64,000 nt of DNA from Niallia nealsonii (GCF_002835805.1 NZ_PISE01000037.1:18376-82375), one strand, 5' to 3'; shown: positions 43,955 through 53,148, numbered from the stretch's first letter. Notes: generated by a model from the sequence alone, not told the origin. Made by a program: numbers and translations.

Positions 43955-43982
43955 TTTCTGATAACATTGGACTATGTTAACT
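43955..43982 (+). other. Candidate Xer recombination site F (pdif-like)
   Basis: TTTCTGATAAC, ATTGGA, CTATGTTAACT. Right arm differs from sites A, B and E at one base, and GATAA in the left arm is shared with site D. Confidence 0.5.
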
Positions 43983-44149
43983 AAAATTGTATATAATATA
44001 CAATTTAAAAATTCCTGTTACCGAGCTATACAATACTGTTCTTTAATTTAAATCTATGGATTTATATGCTTGACCTTATTTTCTCTAGTTGAAATTTTTA
44101 TATTTCTCTTAATATATATAGCTAATATAATGGTAGAAACAATTAACAA

Positions 44150-44412
44150 TGGAGTTAGTATAGTTTTATGGACACAGTTTAATTAAGTCCTTACAATTAT
44201 TTTTGAGAGGATAACGTAAACCTGCAGGCAAAACATATAACGATGATTTTAAGAAAACGATTGTGGACTTATATCATTCCAGCAGCTCGGTTAAAGAATT
44301 AAGCAGTGAATATGGCGTATTAGAAGTAACGATTTATAAATGGGTGAAAGACTTTATCCCTATTGTTTCAGAGAAAGAGGTACTGTCACTAAAAGAGTTG
44401 GCCGAAATTCAC
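44150..44412 (+). mobile_element. Second IS3-family remnant, right end lost
   Basis: The left end TGGAGTTAGTATAGTTT (44150-44166) is identical to the 28.25 kb element. A 14-base deletion removes the orfA start region, and the copy breaks off near 44412 after GAAATTC. The remaining frame still reads EYGVLEVTIYKWVKDF. Inactive. Confidence 0.78.
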
Positions 44413-44507
44413 CAAACCTTATTAAATACCTCAAGTCATGGAGGATCAGATTAGAAGAACCGCTTAAGACTTAGCCTTTTTGTGTCCAAGTTATTGACTC
44501 AAATCCA

Positions 44508-44545
44508 GAGTTATGTTGACCCATTCGTAGCTATTTTAATTTATT
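44508..44545 (+). repeat. Fragment duplicated from the EamA gene at 9.3 kb
   Basis: GAGTTATGTTGACCCATTCG followed by TAGCTATTTTAAT matches the EamA coding region near 9336-9368 with two changes. It has no gene context here. Confidence 0.6.
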
Positions 44546-44609
44546 ATTATATTTGTTCAATTAAAATACTAAGAGCAGACACTCCCTTTGCCATTCCTTA
44601 TTAAGCTAA

Positions 44610-44700
44610 CCTCCGATGGTTACATAAAAAAAAGGGTTACTATTATTTAAGGAAAGCTCCGTTAGCTTAAGTACACGACTTCACAATTTTTCTAATGACA
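44610..44700. repeat. Dispersed repeat family copy
   Basis: TTAAGGAAAGCTCCGTTAGC, TTAAGTACACGACTTCACAA and TTTTTCTAATG. A TTGAAGAAACTGCCCTTTTT piece follows, as also near 13.03 kb. Confidence 0.5.
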
Positions 44701-44799
44701 TAACAAAAATCGCGAACTTCGTGTTGAAGAAACTGCCCTTTTTCGTTCTTAAATAAAATATTAAAATTTTAAGGAAAAACAAAGCGAAAATAAAAAACT

Positions 44800-44838
44800 G
44801 ATCCAAAAGAATCCTCATTCAACGATCTTTTGGGTCAG
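44800..44838. terminator. Terminator after the epimerase gene
   Basis: CTGATCCAAAAGA pairs with TCTTTTGGGTCAG with minor mismatch; acts for the minus-strand gene ending at 44866. Confidence 0.65.
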
Positions 44839-44865
44839 CACTATCTAATTATTAGAATTTATCAG

Positions 44866-45816
44866 CTAGACACTAACAATATTTCTTTCAATATAACTTT
44901 GAATACTTATTTCAACTGTTTCTTGTGTCGAATATTTAGGTTGATAACCAATTAATTTTTTTGCATTTTCAATGGTGTAATATCCACTTCTAGCAATATG
45001 GTAATAGGTATGCTCCGTTTCCTTTTCATTACCTATATACTCACACCATTTTTCCCAAGACAAAAACTTAATCTGTGGTTTTTTGTCAAAAAATTCATAC
45101 ATTGCCTTAGCATAGCCATATAAAGTGAAGGAATCTTCTGCAACAGCATGAAAACTTTCTCCTAATGCCTGATTTCTATGAATAATAGCTTTAAAAAACA
45201 TTTGTGCAACATCATCGGCATGAACATGATGCAATGTTTCCATACCAAAATTAGGTATATAGATTTCTTCCCCTCGTGCTATCTTCTCAAATACCTCTGT
45301 ATTTGTGTTTCCATATGGATTAATGATTAACCAGCCCGGTCCCGAAATTTGTCCGGGCATAATAATTGTCGCCGGGAAACCGTTGATCCGATATTGTTCT
45401 TTTAAATATTGTTCACTATGAAATTTATTAATACCATAATCATCTAAGGGCTCCTTCAAACAATTTGGATCGGCAGATAATAATTCAGCTCTGCCGTGAG
45501 CCCATATAGATGAGCAAAACAAATAATGAGATAATTTCGTTCCTTTTAAAGTTTCCACCATTTTCTTTGTATCTTCGACATAGAAATTGATTAAATCAAC
45601 GACAATATCTGGATTCATTTCTGCAATCTTTTTTGCAAAATCCTCGTCCTTCTCTCTATCTAAAATAACCCTTTCAACCTTATTCCAAGCCCTATCATGA
45701 ACATAAGGTTGACTTTGACCTCTGGTAACATTTATTACTTCATACCCTACTTTAATTAACTTTGGAATTAAATATGAACCTATATGACCACTACCACCAG
45801 TAACTACAACCTTCAC
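44866..45816 (-). CDS. NAD-dependent epimerase/dehydratase family protein (extended SDR)
   Basis: A 316-residue extended SDR. Cofactor motif TGGSGHIGSYL (residues 6-16), a serine region CSSIWAHGR and an active-site YGINKF near residue 148. The fold is that of nucleotide-sugar epimerases and related reductases. GTG start after AAAAGGAGGAATGATTT. Monocistronic. Substrate cannot be assigned. Confidence 0.82.
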   Translation of the reverse strand: MKVVVTGGSGHIGSYLIPKLIKVGYEVINVTRGQSQPYVHDRAWNKVERVILDREKDEDFAKKIAEMNPDIVVDLINFYVEDTKKMVETLKGTKLSHYLFCSSIWAHGRAELLSADPNCLKEPLDDYGINKFHSEQYLKEQYRINGFPATIIMPGQISGPGWLIINPYGNTNTEVFEKIARGEEIYIPNFGMETLHHVHADDVAQMFFKAIIHRNQALGESFHAVAEDSFTLYGYAKAMYEFFDKKPQIKFLSWEKWCEYIGNEKETEHTYYHIARSGYYTIENAKKLIGYQPKYSTQETVEISIQSYIERNIVSV

Positions 45817-45964
45817 AAATCATTCCTCCTTTTATTCTGCATTTACAATTTAGCAGACTAGAAATAAAAATGATATATCTTCAATTAATTTTGAAAGCCT
45901 TTTCTATTTTTATCTCTTTTTTTATAGAAAAAATGTAAAAAGTTTTTTATCATTTCAAGCGAGA

Positions 45965-46006
45965 AGACCCCCATTTCCAGGAACGAAGAGAGTAGGTGGG
46001 GGTAGT
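45965..46006. repeat. ACCCCCAT...GTGGGGGT hairpin repeat
   Basis: ACCCCCAT and GTGGGGGT arms enclose GAACGAAGAGAGTAG. The same core, inverted (CTACTCACTTCGTTC), forms the hairpin at 51955-51995. Confidence 0.55.
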
Positions 46007-46103
46007 TCAATTATAAGCTTATTGAATGGAGGATTTTCTATAATAGAAATACCCAAAATAAAAGTTTCACTATCGCAATCTTTTTTTTATGTAAAATAGC
46101 TTT

Positions 46104-46985
46104 TTAGTTCTCTTCTTCTTGAATGATCTGATTTTTAATTTGACGAGATTCAGTTTGTTGGGCTAATTTAACTTTAAAATCATAGTTATTATCATATTTA
46201 ATAGAGAATAAGCAAGAGTATAGGATATCTAAAATAAGAGAAATTGATTCAATGGAAGCAAACCCTGCAATTTTTGAATAAGATTTTTCTCTTGTTGTGA
46301 CATGCAATGTTACGTCAGCAAGTCTAGCTAGACTGTTTTCACCTATACTTGTAATGGCAATAATGGGGACTTGATTCATTTTTAAGTAATGAACTGTTTC
46401 CAATAGTGAAGAAGACTCCCCAGAATAAGAAATACAAATTGCACAATCACTTGATGATGTCATAACAGCTTCTTGATACATCATACTTTCCGTAGGATTA
46501 GTATCTGCTTTTTTTCCAATATGTCTTAATTTATATACAAATTCTTGTCCTAAAAAAGTTAAATTCGAAATAGTAAAGACTTTCACTTCCCTACTTTCAC
46601 TTAAGATTCTTACTGATTTTTGTAATGAATCATGATTTATTAGAGATAGAGTATCTTTTGCACTCTCAATATGAATATGTGTAATTTTACTGGCAATATT
46701 CATAATAGAATCTTGGTGTGTAAAGGGAGTGTTTGCATCTAAATCTTTGAAATTTGTTTTTAAATAACCAACTTCTTTAAGAAAAGCCTTTTTCAATTCA
46801 TTCCAACCATTAAATCCTAATTTTTTAGATATTCTCACTAAGATGGAAGGAGAAGTAAATGTCTCACCAGCAATCATGGTTGTAGAGTATTCATCTATAA
46901 GTTCCTGTTTTTTTATAATAAAATCTAAGACATTTCTTTCGCTATGAGAGAACTTTAAATTCTTCATTTTCTCTTGCAATAACAC
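46104..46985 (-). CDS. RpiR/MurR family transcriptional regulator
   Basis: A 293-residue protein from a GTG at 46985 (AAGGTG 6 bp upstream). N-terminal RpiR helix-turn-helix (SPSILVRISKKLGFNGWNEL-type region about residues 45-65) and a C-terminal SIS domain (CAICISYSGESSSLLETVHY) that binds phosphosugars. Such regulators control sugar or amino-sugar catabolism. No sugar operon is adjacent, so its targets are unknown. Confidence 0.87.
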   Translation of the reverse strand: MLLQEKMKNLKFSHSERNVLDFIIKKQELIDEYSTTMIAGETFTSPSILVRISKKLGFNGWNELKKAFLKEVGYLKTNFKDLDANTPFTHQDSIMNIASKITHIHIESAKDTLSLINHDSLQKSVRILSESREVKVFTISNLTFLGQEFVYKLRHIGKKADTNPTESMMYQEAVMTSSSDCAICISYSGESSSLLETVHYLKMNQVPIIAITSIGENSLARLADVTLHVTTREKSYSKIAGFASIESISLILDILYSCLFSIKYDNNYDFKVKLAQQTESRQIKNQIIQEEEN

Positions 46986-47167
46986 TATTATCACCTTTTC
47001 TATTGAATATGGAATTGAACATCTTTTATAATTTATGTATTAAAAATACAAAGATAAATGTAAAGCATCTCTTATCTGACGGATATATTTTAAAAGAATA
47101 AAATCGTTGATTAATTTGATATTATTGTTAAATATAATAATTAAAGTTTTGGAGTGTTTTCACTTAT

Positions 47168-47215
47168 TCTAACCTGTCTTGTTACTTTAAGTACATTTTT
47201 TCACTTCTTTATACA
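47168..47215. repeat. Dispersed repeat family copy (short)
   Basis: TCTAACCTGTCTTGTTACTT followed by TAAGTACATTTTTTCACTTC. Short form of the family. Confidence 0.5.
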
Positions 47216-47285
47216 GGACTGCTGACTACTAAATTAAAAAGACGACTGCTCATAACGAACAATCGCAATTTACTGGAAATCCGGT

Positions 47286-48557
47286 TTATTTTTTTCCTCC
47301 ACGTGCCCATATCACCACTGGAATTAGTAATAAGGACAAGATCCCTCCTACTAATGATAAAGTTGGATAACTTGAACCTGCTACAATCATTCCAGACAAC
47401 GCCCCACCAGCAGCTCCTGACAGGGCAATTAAAACATCAACCGTCCCTTGAGTTTTTGCCCGTGTGGAAGTATCGGTTGAATCAACAATAAGCGCGGTCC
47501 CGCTTATTAAACCAAAATTCCATCCTAATCCAAGTAAAGAAAGAGCGATTATTAGAAGAACCATAGAGTCACCTGGTGCAAAAGCTGATATTAAACCAGC
47601 CAATAGCAATGTAATTCCAGAAGCAATCGCCATCGCGGCACGCCCTAACTTATCAACTAGGATGCCTGTAATAAGGGAAGGGAGATACATGGCACCTATA
47701 TGGAATCCGATAACTAGACCAACTGCACCCAATCCATGACCATGATGTCTCATATGAACTGGTGTCATTGTCATAATTGCTATCATAACAATTTGAGTAA
47801 GAACCATAATGGTTGCACCAACCATTACACCTCTTTTGTTTTCTGTATTTTCTGTTAATGATAATTCGCCTTTATCTTTAAATTTTTGGTTGGCGGCTTC
47901 AATGCTTCTTGCTATCATTAATGGATCAGGACGAAGCATGACGAAAAGGACAACTCCTGCTAAAATATAGGCGGTTGCTGCTAAAATAAATGGACCTGCA
48001 AGTGACGGAACACCAATTGAAACAGCAAAGTCACCCATTACATTTACTAAATTGGGACCTGCAACTGCACCAAACGTTGTAAAAACCATTGCAGTACTAA
48101 TAGCAGTGGCCCGCTGTTTACGATTTGCTAAATCCGTTCCAGCATATCGAGCTTGTAAATTTGTTGCTGACCCCGCACCATAAATAAGAAGAGATATAAA
48201 TAATAGAATAATACTATTTATAATTGCTGAAAGTATAACTCCTATCGCTCCAATTCCACCAATGATAAAACCAGTTGCCAGACCTGTACGGCGTCCATAA
48301 CGTTGAGAAAATCTCCCGACGAATAAAGCTGCTCCTGCTGATCCTAAAGTAAATAAAGAAGAAGGTAGTCCAGCAAAGGCATCTGTACCAAGCATTTGCT
48401 GTGCAAGGAGTGCCCCCACAGTAACTCCTGCTGCCAGACCTGCACCACCAAAAATTTGTGAAATGCTTATAATGAATAAAGTGCGTTTGTATAACCATTT
48501 CTGTTTTTCAGAAGAATTCATGTAGCTTTGCAGCCTATCTGATTGTACATCTAACAT
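47286..48557 (-). CDS. MFS transporter
   Basis: A 423-residue protein with twelve membrane segments. The MFS loop signature GRFSQRYGRRTGLATG lies near residue 80-95 and a second-half counterpart GILVDKLGRAAMAIAS. Probable drug or metabolite exporter. Start at ATG 48557 is chosen for composition; ribosome site is weak (AAAGGCAGG). Preceded by an inverted repeat operator and a MocR-type regulator gene on the same strand. Confidence 0.87.
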   Translation of the reverse strand: MLDVQSDRLQSYMNSSEKQKWLYKRTLFIISISQIFGGAGLAAGVTVGALLAQQMLGTDAFAGLPSSLFTLGSAGAALFVGRFSQRYGRRTGLATGFIIGGIGAIGVILSAIINSIILLFISLLIYGAGSATNLQARYAGTDLANRKQRATAISTAMVFTTFGAVAGPNLVNVMGDFAVSIGVPSLAGPFILAATAYILAGVVLFVMLRPDPLMIARSIEAANQKFKDKGELSLTENTENKRGVMVGATIMVLTQIVMIAIMTMTPVHMRHHGHGLGAVGLVIGFHIGAMYLPSLITGILVDKLGRAAMAIASGITLLLAGLISAFAPGDSMVLLIIALSLLGLGWNFGLISGTALIVDSTDTSTRAKTQGTVDVLIALSGAAGGALSGMIVAGSSYPTLSLVGGILSLLLIPVVIWARGGKK

Positions 48558-48641
48558 ATTAGTTAACCTGCCTTTCAAGTTATTTGTATTTATTAAAAAA
48601 ACCACTAACTAGTTTAAGTCATCATAACATGTATAAAAAAA

Positions 48642-48665
48642 CCATACAATAATACAATTGTATGG
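48642..48665 (-). promoter_or_regulatory. Inverted-repeat operator before the MFS gene
   Basis: CCATACAAT-N6-ATTGTATGG, perfect 9-bp arms, just past the MocR stop and 85 bp before the MFS start. ATACAA-type sites are typical for MocR/GntR proteins. Confidence 0.6.
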
Positions 48666-48674
48666 CGAACAATA

Positions 48675-50063
48675 TTAATTAAGATTGTCTAGCAAACGTT
48701 TAAGGATAATCAATCCTTGTTCAAGTTCTTCGAGTGTTTTTGGTGCACATACAGAAACCCTTACCGCCCTATCTGGACAACTATTGCCAACTACAAATCG
48801 TTCAGCCGCATAAACCTGTACCCCATGCTTGGCAGCTAACATTTCAAAGTCAGCGCCTGTACCCTTTCCCGGTAACAGCAACCAACGAAAGATTCCTGTC
48901 CCGTCTCCTAGGCATGTATAGTCTGACAAATATTGATCTAGTATTTGGTTTCTGAGTATGTTTTGTTCCCGATGCCTCTCAATTAAGCCTTCAAACTGAT
49001 TCGATACAATCGTTCGTGCTGTAAGTTCCGCCAATAACGGAGAAACCGTTATATTTAAATTATAAAGCGCCTTGGAAATTGGATCCTTATATTGGCTTGG
49101 CACAGCAACATAGGCTAGACGTAGTCCTGGAGCTAATGATTTAGACAAACTTGAAATATAGATAACCTGTTCTGGGGCAAATGATGCTAAAGCTGGAATT
49201 GGTTCTTTGTTGAGAAGATGGTAAGATGCATCTTCAATCACAAACTGTTTATACTTTTTGGCAATTGCTGCTATCTTTTTCCGATTCCCAACAGACATAA
49301 AAGAAGCCGTAGGATTATGATAATCTGGGATTAAGTAAATGCCTTTGATATTATCATTTTTACAGGCATCTTCAAAGGATGTTGGGCTCATTTCATAGTT
49401 CTCTGATTTTATCGGTACTATTTGTACACTAAGCATTGCAGCAACCGTTTTTAAGCCGGGGTACGTATGATCGTCCACACCAATTCGATCTCCAGGCTTG
49501 CAAAGACTTGCCAATGTAGCAGCAATCGCATTTTGACCCCCATTTGCAAATAAGATGTGGTCAACTGTTGTTTCAAAACCACCTCGTCGGATTAGCTTTA
49601 TAGCAGCATCCTTTTGCCAAAGGCTTTCGCCTGCACGATCATATCCAAACCATTTTTCATAATCTGCTTCTTGCAGCATACTTCTAAGTTGGAGTATCAG
49701 TGGTTCAAAAGAAGCATTATCTGGTAATGTTGCACCCATTTCAATTAAATGCTTCGGCTTTGTATCTTCAAGTAAATATGCATTTGATAACGCATCATAC
49801 GATACAAATGTACCGCTTCCAACAGATGCACTTAACAAACCTTTCAACTCACAAACTTTAAAGGCCTTTGAAATGGTACTCAAATTTAAATCCAAATAAT
49901 CAGCCAGTTCTCGCTGTGGAGGAAGTTTGGTTCCAGGTAATAAAACGCCCTCTAATATATCATGTTCCAAATGTCTTGCCAGTGCTTTATAAATAGGCTT
50001 TTCAGTTTTAGCAATTGATGGCTTCCAGCTCATCGGGTAGTTTTCAAAAGAATTAATCGGCAT
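48675..50063 (-). CDS. MocR-type regulator (GntR helix-turn-helix fused to aminotransferase)
   Basis: A 462-residue fusion protein. N-terminal GntR winged helix (LPPQRELADYLDLNLSTISK about residues 45-65), linker, then an aminotransferase-I-like domain with the PLP lysine region SSLSKSLAPGLRLAYVAVP near residue 300. MocR proteins use bound PLP to sense amino-acid or vitamin B6 compounds. AAAGGTGTGTATC precedes ATG 50063. It is followed by an MFS exporter gene with an operator, its probable target. Confidence 0.88.
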   Translation of the reverse strand: MPINSFENYPMSWKPSIAKTEKPIYKALARHLEHDILEGVLLPGTKLPPQRELADYLDLNLSTISKAFKVCELKGLLSASVGSGTFVSYDALSNAYLLEDTKPKHLIEMGATLPDNASFEPLILQLRSMLQEADYEKWFGYDRAGESLWQKDAAIKLIRRGGFETTVDHILFANGGQNAIAATLASLCKPGDRIGVDDHTYPGLKTVAAMLSVQIVPIKSENYEMSPTSFEDACKNDNIKGIYLIPDYHNPTASFMSVGNRKKIAAIAKKYKQFVIEDASYHLLNKEPIPALASFAPEQVIYISSLSKSLAPGLRLAYVAVPSQYKDPISKALYNLNITVSPLLAELTARTIVSNQFEGLIERHREQNILRNQILDQYLSDYTCLGDGTGIFRWLLLPGKGTGADFEMLAAKHGVQVYAAERFVVGNSCPDRAVRVSVCAPKTLEELEQGLIILKRLLDNLN

Positions 50064-50154
50064 GATACACACCTTTTTTAATCAATTATATGATTACTCC
50101 ATTTATAAAATCAATTGTTATCTCACTTAATAAATCGATGTTGCCAATTGCATC

Positions 50155-50200
50155 TTAGTGAGCTAATCTGTCCGTTAGTTTAAGTTGGAATTTTCATAAT
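50155..50200. repeat. Dispersed repeat family copy (short)
   Basis: GTGAGCTAATCTGTCCGTTA followed by GTTTAAGTTGG and TTCATAATCTC. Confidence 0.5.
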
Positions 50201-50281
50201 CTCTTTACTATATTATTCAATAATACGTCCTGATTGTCGAATAGGATGATTGGAGTTTTTAACTTTATTATCATAAAACAG

Positions 50282-50316
50282 TTAAAATTAATATTATTGT
50301 TAATATTAGTAAAATT
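50282..50316. repeat. AT-rich TTAATATT site 7
   Basis: TTAAAATTAATATTATTGTT followed by AATATTAG. About 220 bp upstream of the MocR gene, with no other gene nearby. Confidence 0.45.
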
Positions 50317-50456
50317 TAGTATAATAAAAGTCTCCTATATTTATATATGCCATCCCCCTTTTTCTGCAGAAATAAAACTATAAAATTCTACGCATTCATT
50401 TTTTTAAAAAAAACAATCTATAATAATAGTTAAAAAATCAAGCCAACTCCCCTAAA

Positions 50457-50648
50457 TCAGGCCTTTTTTTCCATCAATTCTTGCATAATTTCTAATTCTG
50501 CAGCTTTTATGAATTCACTCAAAGAGTCTGCAGCATCTCTGGCATTAACCTTTCCATCTTTCATAAGAGCACCTATTGTTGTCATCGCACGATTCATTCG
50601 CTCTGAAACAATATACTCCTTATTTTCTTCTCTAACTGGATTTACCAA
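50457..50648 (-). CDS. Small hypothetical plasmid-type protein
   Basis: 63 codons from a TTG, ending LSEFIKAAELEIMQELMEKKA-like helical sequence; acidic and helical. Directly upstream on the same strand, 50649-50754 holds another frame tail (QVKLVNEEDGKEIITDHKGK) without a start. Both look like pieces of small plasmid genes. No function assigned. Confidence 0.45.
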   Translation of the reverse strand: MVNPVREENKEYIVSERMNRAMTTIGALMKDGKVNARDAADSLSEFIKAAELEIMQELMEKKA

Positions 50649-50815
50649 GTTCCGTTCTGACGCACATACTTACCTTTATGATCAGTGATAATTTCTTTAC
50701 CATCTTCTTCGTTCACTAATTTAACTTGGCAGTATGTATAAAAATAAACCTTGTGACAATATTGAACACTTGTGTATAATTAGTAATAGTTGATAATTAA
50801 AAGTTGGTGATTAAA

Positions 50816-51361
50816 ATGGCTAAAATAGATAGAAGAATTTTAAAATCGCAGGAAGCGATTAAAAATGCACTGATTGATTTAATGTCTGATAAAAAATTTG
50901 ATAACATTACAATACAAGATATTTCCGACAAGGCAAATGTAAGCAGAGGAACTATTTATCTTCATTACTTGGATAAATATGATCTGTTGGAAAAGCTTAT
51001 CAAAGAACATATTAACAATCTCCGTGAATTATGTGAAGCCACCGCAGATGCAGAATACAGTGAAGCAAATTTGCCTTGGTTCAAATATCTTGAAAGCAAT
51101 TACCTGTTTATCTCTACTATGCTTGAAGGCAAAGGTGCCACCTACTTCCGCAGCCAATTTCATGAGTTTTTGATAGAAGAATTCAAGGATGAAGTGGCTG
51201 GATCAAAAGGAAAAAATGCCGAGTTGCATGAAGAGGTTATTCTTCAGTTTATTGTGACGTCCTATGTTGGTTTAGTGGAATGGTGGATCAATAATGGCAT
51301 GCCAATTTCACCAGAAGAAATGGCATTACAAGTGGGAATCTTACTAGAGAGAAATTTATAA
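50816..51361 (+). CDS. TetR family transcriptional regulator
   Basis: A 181-residue protein from ATG 50816 (GGTG 6 bp upstream). Helix-turn-helix NITIQDISDKANVSRGTIYL (about residues 29-48), then a TetR_C-type domain. A TATAAT -10 and an ACACTTGTGT dyad (50766-50775) lie upstream. Clear paralog of the TetR protein at 52370. A terminator (AAATGGTTAAC/GTTAACCATTT) follows at 51373-51408. Confidence 0.87.
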   Translation: MAKIDRRILKSQEAIKNALIDLMSDKKFDNITIQDISDKANVSRGTIYLHYLDKYDLLEKLIKEHINNLRELCEATADAEYSEANLPWFKYLESNYLFISTMLEGKGATYFRSQFHEFLIEEFKDEVAGSKGKNAELHEEVILQFIVTSYVGLVEWWINNGMPISPEEMALQVGILLERNL

Positions 51362-51372
51362 GTGGCTATCTA

Positions 51373-51408
51373 AAAAAATGGTTAACGCGATGGTTAACCA
51401 TTTTCTTA
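51373..51408. terminator. Terminator after TetR
   Basis: AAAATGGTTAAC and GTTAACCATTTT around a short GCGATG loop, then TCTT. Confidence 0.7.
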
Positions 51409-51449
51409 GACCGAAATAACAACAAATATTAGATATCTTCCTATTTCTA

Positions 51450-52143
51450 TTATTTAAATCCAACTATCGGGTGAGGAACATATGGCTCTTCCAGGAATCC
51501 TATTTCTTCAGGGGTCAACCTAACAGATAGAGCAACTACTGCATCTTCTAGATGTGACATTTTCGTGGCTCCTATTATTGGGGCTGTTACCGGCTCCTTT
51601 TGCAGTACCCATGCAAGCGCAACTTGTGCACGAGGAACTCCGCGATCTACTGCAATTTTTGCAACCCTTTCAATTACTAACTTATCTGCCTCTGCATAAG
51701 TTGAGTAGAAGGCTCTTCCAGCATCATCGTTCTCTGACCTTGCAGTTGATTCATTCCAATTACGGGTCAATCTTCCTTTAGCTAATGGACTCCATGGAAT
51801 GACACCAATTTTCTCCTCTTTGTAGATTCGATTCGTAAAATGAGCTTTCATCACTTCTCACGACCTATCCAGAACGTTTGTTCGTTTTTATTCTAGCGAA
51901 TCTATCCCATTCTGTCATTCGAAAAGACTTGGAAAACAAAAAAAGGAGCGCTTCATCCCCCGCCTACTCACTTCGTTCTTTGAGGTGGGGGTCTACTCGC
52001 TTAAAATGATAAACCTTTGTCGCAAGGACGATCTCATCCCTATTGGCATAGTCTTTTAATGCACGACCTACAATTTCCTTGCTAGTTCCGTCTAAATATA
52101 CAATTGCCACTTTTATAGGATTTCGTTTTGTTAATCTAGTATG
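51450..52143 (-). pseudogene. Aldo/keto reductase, internally deleted
   Basis: Two collinear pieces of one enzyme remain. The upstream piece (52143-51964) reads YLDGTSKEIVGRALKDYANR then DEIVLATKVYH, the early barrel region. The downstream piece (51854-51450) encodes the last 134 residues including EEKIGVIPWSPLAKGRLTRN and KEPVTAPIIGATKMSHLEDA. The N-terminus and about 100 central residues are lost, and a hairpin repeat (51955-51995) sits at the deletion point. Confidence 0.78.
51955..51995. repeat. CCCCCGCCT...GAGGTGGGGG hairpin repeat
   Basis: Arms about CCCCCGCCT and GAGGTGGGGG around CTCACTTCGTTC. Inverted relative of the hairpin at 45965-46006; here inside the broken reductase gene. Confidence 0.55.
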
Positions 52144-52244
52144 TTTACTGCTTGCCTTCTTTATTTTATGTAGAGCTAACCTTCATGGGAAATTGGAAGT
52201 GTTAAGAGAAAAAACTCATTCTGTTTAACAAAAGTATTATTCCC

Positions 52245-52282
52245 AAACAAAGACAGGTTATAGTTATATCCTGTCTTTGTTT
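52245..52282. terminator. Hairpin terminator
   Basis: AAACAAAGACAGG (52245-52257) and CCTGTCTTTGTTT (52270-52282), perfect 13-bp arms. Ends the TetR gene on the minus strand. Confidence 0.7.
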
Positions 52283-52369
52283 ATGAATTATTTACTTTAT
52301 TTATAGGAAATAAATACACTTCCGTGAGCAATCCTTACTCAACTTCCTGAGTTGGATACGAGAAGGTGT

Positions 52370-52921
52370 CTAAAAATTTCTATCTAACAAAATCCCCATT
52401 TGTTCTGCCACGACTTGAGTCGGTTCAGATAATTCATTGGTGAACCATGCTTCTACTATCTCTACTATTGCTGCTCCAAAAAACTTAAGAATTAGATCCT
52501 TACTTAATCCTTGATTTTGCTCTTGATTCACATCTACTTCAGCCTCTAACTCCTCGATAACAAACTTTAGAAATTGACTGCGAAAAACAGGTGCTCCTTT
52601 ACTCACAAACATAGAGGAAAAGAAGGAAGAATTACGTTCAAAGTATTCAAACCACATCAGATTCCCCTCAGTAAAACTTAACTCAGATGCCGATTCACAT
52701 AGTTTCCTTAATTCGTTAATATGTTCTTCAATCAGTTTTTCCAGTAAATCATATTTATCTAAATAATGGAGATAAACTGTTCTCCGGCCAACATTTGCTC
52801 TATCAGCAATATCTTGTATCGTAATTTCATCAATAGCTTTTTCAACCATTAGCTCAATAAAAGCTTTTTTGATTGCTTCTTGTGATTTGATTACCCTTCT
52901 ATCCACCCTACTTACCTTCAT
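52370..52921 (-). CDS. TetR family repressor, probable controller of the CMD-SDR-cupin operon
   Basis: A 183-residue protein from ATG 52921 (GGTGAG upstream). Helix-turn-helix ITIQDIADRANVGRRTVYLH (about residues 31-50), TetR_C-like remainder. Divergent from the operon starting at 53149; inverted repeats AATGCACA/TGTGCATT (52952-52980) and CACATATGTG (about 53041) lie between. Paralog of the TetR at 50816, separated by the broken aldo/keto reductase. Confidence 0.87.
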   Translation of the reverse strand: MKVSRVDRRVIKSQEAIKKAFIELMVEKAIDEITIQDIADRANVGRRTVYLHYLDKYDLLEKLIEEHINELRKLCESASELSFTEGNLMWFEYFERNSSFFSSMFVSKGAPVFRSQFLKFVIEELEAEVDVNQEQNQGLSKDLILKFFGAAIVEIVEAWFTNELSEPTQVVAEQMGILLDRNF

Positions 52922-52951
52922 ATCCAACTCACCAATCTTTCTTTATAACAA

Positions 52952-53052
52952 AATGCACAATTAGCCTTTATCTGTGCATTAAGACACAAATGGAGGGTAA
53001 TTGGTCATTGTAGGTATTTTGATAATGTTTATAATTATACACATATGTGCGA
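52952..53052. promoter_or_regulatory. TetR operators in the divergent region
   Basis: AATGCACA (52952-52959) with TGTGCATT (52973-52980), and the palindrome ACACATATGTG near 53040-53050. Shared GTGC/GCAC halves suggest one regulator. Confidence 0.55.
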
Positions 53053-53148
53053 TATTACATCAAGATGTATTTATTTGTTACATCTTATTCAATCAACTAT
53101 CTTCGCATAATAAAAGAGTAAATTTGATTCAAATAGGAGGGTTGAGAT

